In this document: piece by piece, positions 34,852 through 43,029 of the stretch
How positions within the stretch are numbered: the stretch's first letter is position 1
Layout: every line of letters starts with the position of its first letter
Assembly: GCA_038206395.1 (NCBI GenBank)
Contig: JBBRAX010000003.1
Location: 62,001-126,000 of the forward strand
Reading direction: 5' to 3'
Length of the DNA stretch: 64,000 nt
Origin: JAGSPQ01 sp038206395
GTDB lineage: Bacteria > Myxococcota > Myxococcia > Myxococcales > Myxococcaceae
Position numbers and translations under genes: made by a program
Notes under the pieces: generated by a model
Database searches by the model: none
What the model was told of the DNA's origin: nothing
Seen by the model: only the letters and a program-made list of their open reading frames with translations

Positions 34852-35925
34852 ATGACTTACATGCGCGCTGCAGGCCTGTTGCTCCTCGTCGTTGGCTGTG
34901 GTCCCACCGTCGAAGAGACGCCGTTGTGCCTGCAGTTCTCGCAGCCGGGCGGTGAGGTGGTGACGACGTCGCAGCCGGGCAAGGTGTCGGCGTTCTTCAG
35001 CGTCGACACATGCACAGGAAAGCCAGTGAGCGCGCTGACTGCGGCGAACTTCGAGATTCAGGAAGACGGCAAGCCGGTGAGCCCCTACGAGAGCCGCCGC
35101 ACGATTCAGCCAAAGGGCCAGCGCTACCAGATGGACTCGCTGCTGCTCATCGACTTCTCGGGCAGCATCTTGCGGTCGAACAGCTGGCCGACGGTGCGCG
35201 ACGCGGCGACGAAGTACGTCGACACGGTGCTCTCGCGGCCAGGAGACGGGCAGCGGGTGGCCCTCTACACGTTCGACGGCCGGTCGAGCCCGCAGAAGGT
35301 CGTCGCGTTCAGCGGTGACAAGAATGCCGTGCTCGCGGGCCTCGCCTCGCTGGAAGAGAAGCAGTGCAGCACCACCGCGCAGTGCGCCGGCAACGCCGAG
35401 GCGAAGACGTGTGCCGCCTTCCGCTGCGTCGACGACAGCACCAACCTGAACGGCGCCATCGTGCGCGCCATCGAAGAGCTCGAGGCGCAGAGCGCTGGGC
35501 TGAAGAACGTCGAGTTCAAGGACTCGTCGTTGATTGTGTTCACCGACGGCACCGACCAGGCCGCGCGCGTCAGCAACAACACCGTCATCACCCGCACCGC
35601 CGCGAGCAACGTGCACGTCTTCACCGTCGGGCTCGGCACCGAGGTCGACGCGACGGCGCTGCAGGCCTATGGCAAAGACGGGTTCTACCCGGCCACTGCC
35701 CCCGGTGAGCTGGCGCAGAGCTTCTCGCGCATCGCCGAGAAGGTGGCCGGCCTCGCAAACCGCTTCTACCTGCTCGAGTACTGCTCGCCGAAGCGCAGCG
35801 GCCGCCATGAGCTGAAGCTGGTCGCGCGCTGGGTCGACCCGAGCGTGGGCGAGCTCGTTGGCAGCATGACGCGTGAGTTCGACGCCGCCGGCTTCGAGTC
35901 GGGCTGTGACCTCGCTGGCGACTAG
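34852..35925 (+). CDS. vWA-domain lipoprotein
   Basis: The 357-residue protein begins MTYMRAAGLLLLVVGCGPT, a lipoprotein signal with lipobox VVGC. The vWA domain begins at YQMDSLLLIDFSGSILRSNS, with a DxSxS MIDAS. A Cys-rich insertion (CSTTAQCAGNAEAKTCAAFRC) lies in the middle of the domain, as in the vWA protein at 20248-21363. IVFTDGTDQAARV and VHVFTVGLGTEVD are the later vWA strands. It is probably an outer-surface ligand-binding protein. A second ATG at 34861 is also possible. It is divergent from the tetR gene and followed closely by the LigT-like and RtcB genes, but a functional link to RNA repair is not evident. Confidence 0.8.
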   Translation: MTYMRAAGLLLLVVGCGPTVEETPLCLQFSQPGGEVVTTSQPGKVSAFFSVDTCTGKPVSALTAANFEIQEDGKPVSPYESRRTIQPKGQRYQMDSLLLIDFSGSILRSNSWPTVRDAATKYVDTVLSRPGDGQRVALYTFDGRSSPQKVVAFSGDKNAVLAGLASLEEKQCSTTAQCAGNAEAKTCAAFRCVDDSTNLNGAIVRAIEELEAQSAGLKNVEFKDSSLIVFTDGTDQAARVSNNTVITRTAASNVHVFTVGLGTEVDATALQAYGKDGFYPATAPGELAQSFSRIAEKVAGLANRFYLLEYCSPKRSGRHELKLVARWVDPSVGELVGSMTREFDAAGFESGCDLAGD

Positions 35926-35938
35926 CCGGCTGGCACCG

Positions 35939-36454
35939 TTGAACCTCTACTTCGTCCTCTACATCCCCCGCCCGGCCGCCGACGCGGTGATGAAGCTGCG
36001 GCGGGGAATCAAAGACAACTTCTTCACCAGCTTGCCGGTCGACGTGACGATTGCCGGCTCGACGGGCGTCGGCATCGTCGACCCGATCCAGGACCTCGCG
36101 GCCGCGTACCGGATTCTCGACGGCATCGCTGAGACCACGGCCCCCATCGCGGCGCGCTTCGGGCCGGTGACTCGCTTTCCCGGCACCGACATCTACGCGC
36201 TCACCTTCGAGGACGTGGCGCCGCTTCGCGCGCTTCACGACCGCATCGCAAGGTCGGGTATCCGCTTTCACGAGAGCCCGCACCGCTTCGTCGCCCACTG
36301 CACGCTGCGCAGCGGACCTGCTCTGAGCGCGGCGGAAGACCAACGACTGCTGGGCCTCCGTGTGCCCGGGAACTTCACGCTCGCCACGCTGTCGGTGTGC
36401 CGGCTCGACAAGCCGCCCGTCACCCTGCTGCACTCGGCTGAGCTGCAGGGTTAG
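35939..36454 (+). CDS. LigT/2'-5' RNA ligase-like protein with one canonical HxT motif
   Basis: The roughly 171-residue protein has the 2H-phosphoesterase pattern: LYFVLYIPRPAADAVMKLRR at the start and HRFVAHCTLRS giving one H-x-T motif. The first H-x-T site, expected after the first strand pair, reads VTIAGSTGVG and lacks the His. That could mean an inactive or specialised member. Family members hydrolyse or ligate 2',5' and cyclic phosphates in RNA. The TTG at 35939 is a guess based on homologue length, because no Shine-Dalgarno is visible; a GTG at 35906 would overlap the vWA gene. It is 35 bases upstream of rtcB. Confidence 0.6.
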   Translation: MNLYFVLYIPRPAADAVMKLRRGIKDNFFTSLPVDVTIAGSTGVGIVDPIQDLAAAYRILDGIAETTAPIAARFGPVTRFPGTDIYALTFEDVAPLRALHDRIARSGIRFHESPHRFVAHCTLRSGPALSAAEDQRLLGLRVPGNFTLATLSVCRLDKPPVTLLHSAELQG

Positions 36455-36489
36455 TCAGTCGTCGCGAGCCCCTTCGTCTTCGTCCCGCC

Positions 36490-37833
36490 ATGTCCTGGAA
36501 ACAAACCCTCGAGAGAGCCGGCGATGCGCACTGGGTGCTGCCGCGCACCAAGCAGATGAACTGCGAGGCTCATCTGTTCCTTTCGGACGCGTTGCTGTTT
36601 GGCGCCGACGGCGGGGGCGGCGTGGAAGAAGACGTCTTCGCGCAGCTCGTCAATGCATGCAGCTTTCCCACCGCGAAGCGCGTGGTGCTGACCCCTGACT
36701 GTCACGTCGGCTACGGCGTGCCCATCGGTACCGCCATCGCCACCGAAGGCGTGCTGCTGCCGACCGCAGCCGGCTACGACATCGGCTGCGGCATGGTGCA
36801 GCTGCAGACGACGCTGACGAAAGAAGACGTGGCGGACGAAGCGAAGCGCCGGCTGTGGATTTCGGAAGTCGTCAAGCGCATCGGCGTCGGCGTCGGCCAG
36901 AGCAGCAAGATTCGCCGCATTCCCAGCAAGCGCATCGCCGAAGTGCTTCGCCACGGCGCGCAGGCGCTGGGCCGCCACGGCGACATCACCGAGCGCGCGT
37001 ACCTCCCCGTCGAAGACGACCGCACCGACATTCCCGAGCGCGCCTGGGCGAAGCGCGACCAGCTGGGCTCGTTGGGCGGCGGCAACCACTTCTGCGAGAT
37101 GCAGCTCGACGAGGCCGGCAAGGTCTGGGTGATGCTTCACACCGGCAGCCGCGGCTTCGGCTGGAACATCGCGAAGCAGTTCTTCGTCAGCGGCGCAAAG
37201 CTGCTGAACCTCGGCAAGAAGAGCGAGGACCATGTCTGGCTCGACGCCGAGTCGCCGCTGGGCCGCGCCTACTGGAACCTTCACGCGATGGCCGCGAACT
37301 TCGCGATCGCGAACCGGCTGCTCATCGGTGAAGCGGTGGCCGAGTCGCTGGAAGAAGTCTTCGGCGGCAGCGCCAGCGTCTACTACGAGATTTCGCACAA
37401 CCTGATTCAGAAGGAAGACGGCCAGTTCATCGCCCGCAAAGGAGCGACCCGCGCCTTCCCCGCCGAACACCCCGCACTCGAGGGCACCAAGTGGGAACAC
37501 ACGGGCCACCCGGTGCTGATTCCGGGCTCGATGGAGACAGGCTCGGCGATTTTGTTCGCGCGCGAAGGCGCCGCCCAATCGCTGTACTCGGTGAACCACG
37601 GCGCCGGCCGCCGCCTCTCGCGCCACCAGGCAAAGGCGAAGCTCTCGCAGGCCGAAACCGATTCGCGGATGTCGAAGCTCGGCGTGGTGCTGAACACGAA
37701 GCAGACGCCGCTCGACGAATCGGGGCCCTGCTACAAGAACCTCGACGAGGTGCTCGAGTCGGTCGAAGCCGCGAAGCTTGCGCGCGTCGCACATCGGCTC
37801 ACCCCGATTGCGTGCATCAAGGGCAACGACTGA
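36490..37833 (+). CDS. rtcB: RtcB tRNA/RNA-splicing ligase
   Basis: The 447-residue enzyme joins RNA 2',3'-cyclic phosphate or 3'-phosphate ends to 5'-OH ends using GTP and Mn2+. The metal sites are seen in PDCHVGYGVPIG (conserved D, H) and GYDIGCGM (Cys). GGGNHFCEM and HTGSRGFG are further conserved blocks. The guanylylated His is in VNHGAGRRLSR near residue 378. It acts in RNA repair or tRNA splicing; substrates here are unknown. It follows the LigT-like gene by 35 bases, suggesting an RNA-end repair unit. No archease gene is adjacent. Confidence 0.93.
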   Translation: MSWKQTLERAGDAHWVLPRTKQMNCEAHLFLSDALLFGADGGGGVEEDVFAQLVNACSFPTAKRVVLTPDCHVGYGVPIGTAIATEGVLLPTAAGYDIGCGMVQLQTTLTKEDVADEAKRRLWISEVVKRIGVGVGQSSKIRRIPSKRIAEVLRHGAQALGRHGDITERAYLPVEDDRTDIPERAWAKRDQLGSLGGGNHFCEMQLDEAGKVWVMLHTGSRGFGWNIAKQFFVSGAKLLNLGKKSEDHVWLDAESPLGRAYWNLHAMAANFAIANRLLIGEAVAESLEEVFGGSASVYYEISHNLIQKEDGQFIARKGATRAFPAEHPALEGTKWEHTGHPVLIPGSMETGSAILFAREGAAQSLYSVNHGAGRRLSRHQAKAKLSQAETDSRMSKLGVVLNTKQTPLDESGPCYKNLDEVLESVEAAKLARVAHRLTPIACIKGND

Positions 37834-37913
37834 CGCCCCCTTTAGTCGCTGGCCAAGGTGGCTGATGACCAAAACGCCAAGCAGGCGCGCAGCTGTGGCC
37901 TGCCTGTCCACGT

Positions 37914-37940
37914 TGCGCACATGAAAACACATGCGCACAT
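37914..37940. repeat. 9-base direct repeat upstream of unknown protein gene
   Basis: TGCGCACAT occurs at 37914-37922 and again at 37932-37940, an 18-base spacing of just under two helical turns on the same face. It lies 90-120 bases upstream of the proposed start of the unknown protein and could be a regulator-binding site. Confidence 0.4.
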
Positions 37941-38032
37941 CGGTCATTCGTTTTGATCCAGACAACCTGACGTCGATTGAGCGGAGAATGTCCGTCAGCA
38001 GCGCTCCTCCACACCACCAAAGGCACCACCCA

Positions 38033-39850
38033 ATGGGACTCATCGGCGACATCGTCAACAAAGCAAAATCCTACGTCCCGAAAATCGAGCTCCCCAAGGT
38101 CAACCTCCCGAACCCCATCGCGCTGGCTGAAAAAGCCAGTACCCTGGTGAAGGACACGTTCCAGGCGGCGACGAAGCCGCTGGTCGAGCTCGCATCCGTC
38201 ATCCCGAACAAAGCGCCCGAAGCGCTGAAGGCCGTCACCAATGGCTTCTACAACGGCATCAACGCGGCGGCCGACAAGCTGGGCGGCGAGCTGAAGGAGC
38301 ACGGCAGCACGCTCGAGAAGGCCGGCAAGATGCTGAGCCCCTTCCTCCCCATCGGCAAAGACATCGAGCTGCTCGGCAAGGGCGCGAAGGCGCTCGGCAC
38401 GGGCATCGCCGACGCTCCGGAAAACGCGGTAGCCCTCAGCGGCGAGATTGCCGACCGCGCGACCAACATGGGGCAGGCCGCGCTGGGCTTCCTCGACGAT
38501 GCGAAGAAGTTCGCCTCTGAGAAAATCCAGCAGGGCGGGGAAATCGTCAACAAGGGCGTCGAGCTGCTCGAGCAGGGCGCCAAGGGCATCTACAACGCCG
38601 GTAAGGAGTACGTGCAGGGCGTCGCCGACGCGGTCGACTACAAGACGAACATCGATAAGCTCGGCGAGGGCGACAAGTACAAGCTCGGGGTCGGTGCGTC
38701 GGGCAGCGTCGAAGGCTTCAAGCTGTACGGCAAGGGCAGCATCGAGGTCGAAAAGAAAGACGGCGGCTTCGTCGTCTCGGTCGACGGCGAGCTGGGCGGC
38801 GGCATCTACGGCGAAGTTGGCGGCAAGCTGGGCGCGAAGGTGAACGCGGAAGGCTCGGCGACCCTGGGCGTCGGCGGCAAGGTCGAGATGAAGTTCGCCA
38901 CCGCGGAAGACGCGAAGAAGGCGACCGAGATTCTGCTCAAGCAGGCGGCGGCTTCAGCGGCGGCGAGCCAGCAGGGCGCATTGGCGATTCCGGGGCAGCT
39001 GGCGAGCGCGGCGATCGCTCCCTCGGCAGACGAGCTCAAGTTCCTCGCCAAGAACGTGAGCGCGGTCGAGCTGCGCGGCAACGTCGCGGGCGAGCTCGCG
39101 GGCACCCTGGGCGTGAAGGACGTCGCGGGGCTCAACCTGGGCCTCAAGGCGAAGGGCGAAGTCACCGCCCGCCTCGAGTTCACCAACCCGCCGTCGGTCA
39201 TCGTGAAGCAGGCGCTGTCGGCCGAGCTCGCGGGCAGCGCGGGTCTGCGGCTCACCAACGGCAAAGAGGGGGCAGAAAGCAACACGGGCGGGCTGCCGGG
39301 CGCGAACGGTAAAATCGAAGCGAAGGCGACCATCGAGCAGAAGTTCACCCTGCCGGGCAACATCGACAAGGCCGCGCTGATGCGCGACCCGGGCGGCTAC
39401 GTAAAGGACGTGGCGGACAAGGTCGTGAAGTCCGAGGAAGACAAAATCACCCTCGAGCTCGACGCGCAGGGCGGCGTGCTCGGCTCAGGTGGCGGCGCGA
39501 AGACCGAAGTCACCTTCAGCGGTAAGGCCGAAGAGCTGAAGAACAGCGGCTACCTCGAGAAGATGATGAAGGGCGACCTGCAGGGCGCGCTCACCGCGGT
39601 GGGCGACAAGGTCGAAGTCGCGGCGAAGGTCACCCCCTACAAGACCCTGGGCGTCTCTCTGGCTCCTGGCGTCTCGCTGATGGGCTTCGGCGTCGGCGTC
39701 GAGCTCGAGGCCACCCGCCAGGACATGGCCGACCAGCCGCTGTACGAGTACAAGGGAAAGAACGCGACCGAGACCGCCAGGCGCCTTGCGCAGCTCTCGC
39801 AGCAGTACTCGCCCTACCTGCAGAACGGACCCGTTCTCATCCGCGGTTGA
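38033..39850 (+). CDS. Unrecognised large Gly/Ala/Lys-rich protein
   Basis: The 605-residue protein (start MGLIGDIVNKAKSYVPKIEL; an in-frame ATG at 37988 is possible) has no signal peptide or lipobox and no family that I recognise. The first 220 residues are amphipathic helices resembling colicin- or apolipoprotein-like segments (VNKAKSYVPK, LAEKASTLVKDTFQ, QQGGEIVNKGVELLEQG). From about 235 it turns into repeated Gly-rich beta segments of the form GGGIYGEVGGKLGAKVNAEG, GNVAGELAGTLGVKDVAGLN and LGVSLAPGVSLMGFGVGVEL. These read as alternating hydrophobic strands. It could be a membrane-inserting, coat-like or effector protein; no evidence separates these. It is expressed alone and ends at a strong terminator. 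Confidence 0.65.
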   Translation: MGLIGDIVNKAKSYVPKIELPKVNLPNPIALAEKASTLVKDTFQAATKPLVELASVIPNKAPEALKAVTNGFYNGINAAADKLGGELKEHGSTLEKAGKMLSPFLPIGKDIELLGKGAKALGTGIADAPENAVALSGEIADRATNMGQAALGFLDDAKKFASEKIQQGGEIVNKGVELLEQGAKGIYNAGKEYVQGVADAVDYKTNIDKLGEGDKYKLGVGASGSVEGFKLYGKGSIEVEKKDGGFVVSVDGELGGGIYGEVGGKLGAKVNAEGSATLGVGGKVEMKFATAEDAKKATEILLKQAAASAAASQQGALAIPGQLASAAIAPSADELKFLAKNVSAVELRGNVAGELAGTLGVKDVAGLNLGLKAKGEVTARLEFTNPPSVIVKQALSAELAGSAGLRLTNGKEGAESNTGGLPGANGKIEAKATIEQKFTLPGNIDKAALMRDPGGYVKDVADKVVKSEEDKITLELDAQGGVLGSGGGAKTEVTFSGKAEELKNSGYLEKMMKGDLQGALTAVGDKVEVAAKVTPYKTLGVSLAPGVSLMGFGVGVELEATRQDMADQPLYEYKGKNATETARRLAQLSQQYSPYLQNGPVLIRG

Positions 39851-39877
39851 GCTGATTCACCGCGTCGCGCACCCCAA

Positions 39878-39918
39878 AAGGACGCCTCGGGAAACCGGGG
39901 CGTCCTTCTGGTTTTTCT
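39878..39918 (+). terminator. Rho-independent terminator between convergent genes
   Basis: A 13-base stem (39878-39890 pairing with 39895-39907, one G-U) closes a GAAA tetraloop and is followed by CTGGTTTTT. It ends the unknown protein gene. On the opposite strand the same hairpin is followed by TTTTGG, so it may also stop transcripts of the DUF1552 gene. Confidence 0.85.
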
Positions 39919-41401
39919 AGACCTTCAGTCCCGAAATCTCGGCGGTCAGGTCTCCGAGCGCAGTCACCTGGTTCTTGCTCGCTGCCCGCATCGCGGTGAG
40001 CAGCACGGACGCGGGGTGCTCGCCGGCCGAGACGAGGTGCTGGCCCAGCTGCATCCCGAGGCTCTTGCCGCCGAGCACGACCGCGGCCATGCCTTCGCTC
40101 GTGTGAGGCGGCGTCTCGTTGGGGTCCTTCGCCTTGCCGAGCCCTGCTTCCATCACGAACACGATGGCGGTGTGGTCGAGCAACGAGCCCGTGACGTCGG
40201 GCGTGTCTTTGAGCTTCTTCGCGAGCCGGCCCAGTTGCTTCGTGTGCCAGGCAATCACTTCGGCGACGCTGAGGTGGTTGCCCTGCCCGTGCGTCGCCTC
40301 GTGCATCGGCGGCACCGGCAGCGGCGAGTTGTCCCAGCTGCGGTACGTGATGCCCAGCGAGTTCGGCAAGCGAATGCCCGACATGCTCGACGTCAGCTCG
40401 AGCGAGACGACGCGGCTCAAGTCGCACGCGAAGGCCATGTGGATGAGGTCGACCAATTGGCCCGCGCGCGCGTCTTCATCGCCGTAGCCATTGGCCTCCA
40501 CCGGGTCAGGGCCCGGCCGCATCGGCACCACGCACGTCGACGGCTGCGGCGGCGGAGGGATGAGGTACTGGTTCACGCGGCCCTCCAGCGCAGCGACGTT
40601 CGCCAGGTGCTCGTCGAGGCGCGCACGGTCGCTTTTTCCCAGCTGCGGCTTCAGCTGCGCGTATGACGCCTGCACGCGCTGCAGCACTTCCTTGCGACGA
40701 AGCAGCTCGGGGTCCGGCGGAGGTGGCGGCTGGCCCGTGGTCGGCGGGGTGAAGCCCGTGAAGAGCTGATCAAACGCGATGCGCGGCGACACCGTCGGGT
40801 CATTGCGAATCGTGAACGGGTCGTACATCGGGTTCCGGTTCGGCCGCGGGCGGAACGAGATGTTGTCCACCGTGTAGCCGTTCGTGTACTCGGCCGCCTG
40901 CACCCGGTAGACGAGCGACGGAATTCGCGTCGCCGCGCCCAGCTGCTGCGCGAGCAACCAGTCGGCCGAAGGTCCCCACGCCGAGCGCGAGAAAAGCCCC
41001 GACGTCTCGCCCACGCCCGACACCGTCGGCCCCATCGTCTCGTAGTGGAAGCCCGACGAGCCGTACCGCCGCCCCGGGCCCGTGCGCGGAATGCGCAGGT
41101 TCGAGATGACCGTCGTGTCGCCCTTCAGCCCCATTGCCTCGAGCGGAGCGAGCCCGGTCTTCAGCGCCGCCGTCAGCGCGCCCGGCAACACCGGCAGCAC
41201 ATGCTCGTCTGGCATGCCCGTCACCATGTTCCGGCCTTCGCCGCAGGGGCCGACGCCGCAGTACACCATCACGAAGCGCGCGGGAGACTGGGTCGTCTGG
41301 CCCATCGCACGGCCGACCATCGCGTCCAGCAGCGGCAACCCGACTGCCGCCGAGGCGCCCTGCAGCAGCGTTCGTCTCGACAGCCGCAGCGCCTTTTTCA
41401 C
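39917..41401 (-). CDS. DUF1552 exported protein (Tat signal)
   Basis: The 494-residue protein starts VKKALRLSRRTLLQGASAAV, which has a twin-arginine SRR-x-LL motif followed by a hydrophobic stretch, so it should be exported folded. The core contains DUF1552 features such as RFVMVYCGVGPCGEG, GFHYETMGPTVSGVG and DNISFRPRPNRNPMYDPF. This family has no established activity. It is nearly always encoded with a DUF1592/1588 protein in planctomycetes and myxobacteria. The GTG start overlaps that partner's stop as GTGA. No cofactor motif is visible. Confidence 0.85.
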   Translation of the reverse strand: MKKALRLSRRTLLQGASAAVGLPLLDAMVGRAMGQTTQSPARFVMVYCGVGPCGEGRNMVTGMPDEHVLPVLPGALTAALKTGLAPLEAMGLKGDTTVISNLRIPRTGPGRRYGSSGFHYETMGPTVSGVGETSGLFSRSAWGPSADWLLAQQLGAATRIPSLVYRVQAAEYTNGYTVDNISFRPRPNRNPMYDPFTIRNDPTVSPRIAFDQLFTGFTPPTTGQPPPPPDPELLRRKEVLQRVQASYAQLKPQLGKSDRARLDEHLANVAALEGRVNQYLIPPPPQPSTCVVPMRPGPDPVEANGYGDEDARAGQLVDLIHMAFACDLSRVVSLELTSSMSGIRLPNSLGITYRSWDNSPLPVPPMHEATHGQGNHLSVAEVIAWHTKQLGRLAKKLKDTPDVTGSLLDHTAIVFVMEAGLGKAKDPNETPPHTSEGMAAVVLGGKSLGMQLGQHLVSAGEHPASVLLTAMRAASKNQVTALGDLTAEISGLKV

Positions 41402-42981
41402 GGGTCCTCCCGACGCAGCATGAAGTTCTCGTGCATCACGTACGCGAGCAGCAACGCTTGCATACTGTGACCTTCGCCCAGCTGCGCGGCGAGCCACTTC
41501 ACCGCGTCGTCGTCGCCCGTCTGGGCCGTGCGGCCTGCGGCGAAGCGAACCAGGTGCGAGGCCAGACAGCGATCGACGCGGGCATCCACCGCGATGCGAT
41601 CGGCCAGCCCCTTCGGCCCAGTGAATGGAGCGGACGGGTCAATCGCCCCCTTCCCCGCGATGACGCACTCGGGGCGGCCTTCGTCGTGGGTGCGGTAGCG
41701 GCCGAGGTGGTCGAGGTTCTCGAGGCCGAACCCCAGGGGGTCCATCTGCGCGTGGCAGCTGGCGCACGTCGGGTCGGCGCGGTGCGCGGCGTAGCGATCG
41801 ATTTTGCAGGCGTTCGGGTCGTTGGTCTTCGGCGGCGCGTCGACGTCGACGTTCGCGGTCGGCAGCGCGATTTTCTGACACAGCAGCCGTTCGCGAATGA
41901 ACTTGCCGCGGCGGGTGGGGCTGGTGTCGCCGAACTTCGCTCCGGCGATGGCGAAGGTGCCGTGCGACAGAATGCCCCGGCGGTCAGCGGTGCCGTAGGG
42001 AAGCCAGGCGGCGGTGGTCGAGGTCGCTCCCGTCAGCCCATAGTGCGCGGCGAGCTCGCTGCCGACGAAGGTGTCGCTGCTCGAGAAAAGTGTCCGGTAG
42101 TCCGCCACAGGAGCGAAGGCGCGATCGACGAGCGCGTCACTCTCGGCCCGCATCTGCGTCTCGAGATTTCCCAGGCTCATCTTCGAGTAGCCGAGCCACA
42201 TCGCGGTGAACCGCCGCTGCTGCGCGAGGCCCGCGGCGCTCGCCATCAGCCGCTGCGCCTGCGCCCTGCGTCCTTCTGCCGTCGCCAGCGTCCCCGCTTC
42301 CGCCGCGTCCAGCAGCGCTTCGTCGGGGCTCTGCCCAGCGAGCAACAGCGAGAGCCGCGTCGCCACCTCCACCGGCCGCAGCGCCTGCGCATCGCCCGCG
42401 ACGCCGCGCTCGACGCGGTAGAGGAACTCGGGGTGCAGCACCAGGGTGCGGATCAACATCTTCACCGCGCCGTTGAAGGTGCCGTTGGCGGTGGGGTGGC
42501 CGAGCAGCGTCTGCAGCCCGTCGACCTCAGACGTGTCCAGCGGGCGACGCAGCAGCAACTTCCCGAGCCGGCGGGTGACGGTGTTGAAGCACGCCGCGTC
42601 CGGGGTGCACGAGACGATCGCTGCCAGCCGCGACGGCTGCGCCACCACCCACTCGGAAATCTCGATGCCGATGGCCTCGGTCGCCTCGACCAGCCGCATC
42701 GACGGCGCCTGTTCCTGCACGTCATTGTCGAAGGGCGTGAGCGTGTCGTCGGGCAGCTGATCTACCGCCACTGGCACGTCGGCTCCGAACACGGCGCGCA
42801 GGGTGTTGCGAAGCTCGGTGCGCGAGAGGCGGCGGGTCGTGGTGCGCTCGACGACGGGTTCTCCCGCGACCACCCCCGGCCTGGTGGGGTCCTTAGGCTC
42901 GACGGGCGGCTTGCCCGCGGGAACCCGTATTTCTCCGGTGCACGCGATCAGCGTGAGGCTGCAGAGCATCCATCGACCCAT
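41398..42981 (-). CDS. DUF1587/1595/1592/1588/1585 multi-domain lipoprotein
   Basis: The 527-residue protein begins MGRWMLCSLTLIACTGE (lipobox LIAC, Cys14). Domains occur in the usual order: DUF1587 (RRLSRTELRNTLRAVFG), DUF1595 (GKLLLRRPLDTSEVDGL), DUF1592 (HPEFLYRVERG then ATRLSLLLAGQSPDEALLDA), DUF1588 (GTFAIAGAKFGDTSPTRRGK) and DUF1585 (CLASHLVRFAAGRTAQTG). DUF1588 carries CASCHAQMDPLGFGLENLD, a CxxCH motif compatible with covalent haem. A role in extracytoplasmic electron transfer or polymer use has been suggested for this family but not proved. It is cotranslated with DUF1552 downstream. Confidence 0.87.
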   Translation of the reverse strand: MGRWMLCSLTLIACTGEIRVPAGKPPVEPKDPTRPGVVAGEPVVERTTTRRLSRTELRNTLRAVFGADVPVAVDQLPDDTLTPFDNDVQEQAPSMRLVEATEAIGIEISEWVVAQPSRLAAIVSCTPDAACFNTVTRRLGKLLLRRPLDTSEVDGLQTLLGHPTANGTFNGAVKMLIRTLVLHPEFLYRVERGVAGDAQALRPVEVATRLSLLLAGQSPDEALLDAAEAGTLATAEGRRAQAQRLMASAAGLAQQRRFTAMWLGYSKMSLGNLETQMRAESDALVDRAFAPVADYRTLFSSSDTFVGSELAAHYGLTGATSTTAAWLPYGTADRRGILSHGTFAIAGAKFGDTSPTRRGKFIRERLLCQKIALPTANVDVDAPPKTNDPNACKIDRYAAHRADPTCASCHAQMDPLGFGLENLDHLGRYRTHDEGRPECVIAGKGAIDPSAPFTGPKGLADRIAVDARVDRCLASHLVRFAAGRTAQTGDDDAVKWLAAQLGEGHSMQALLLAYVMHENFMLRREDP

Positions 42982-43029
42982 GGACCCCCGAGGTTCGCAC
43001 AGCCACGACTGCCCGGCCAAACCACACCC

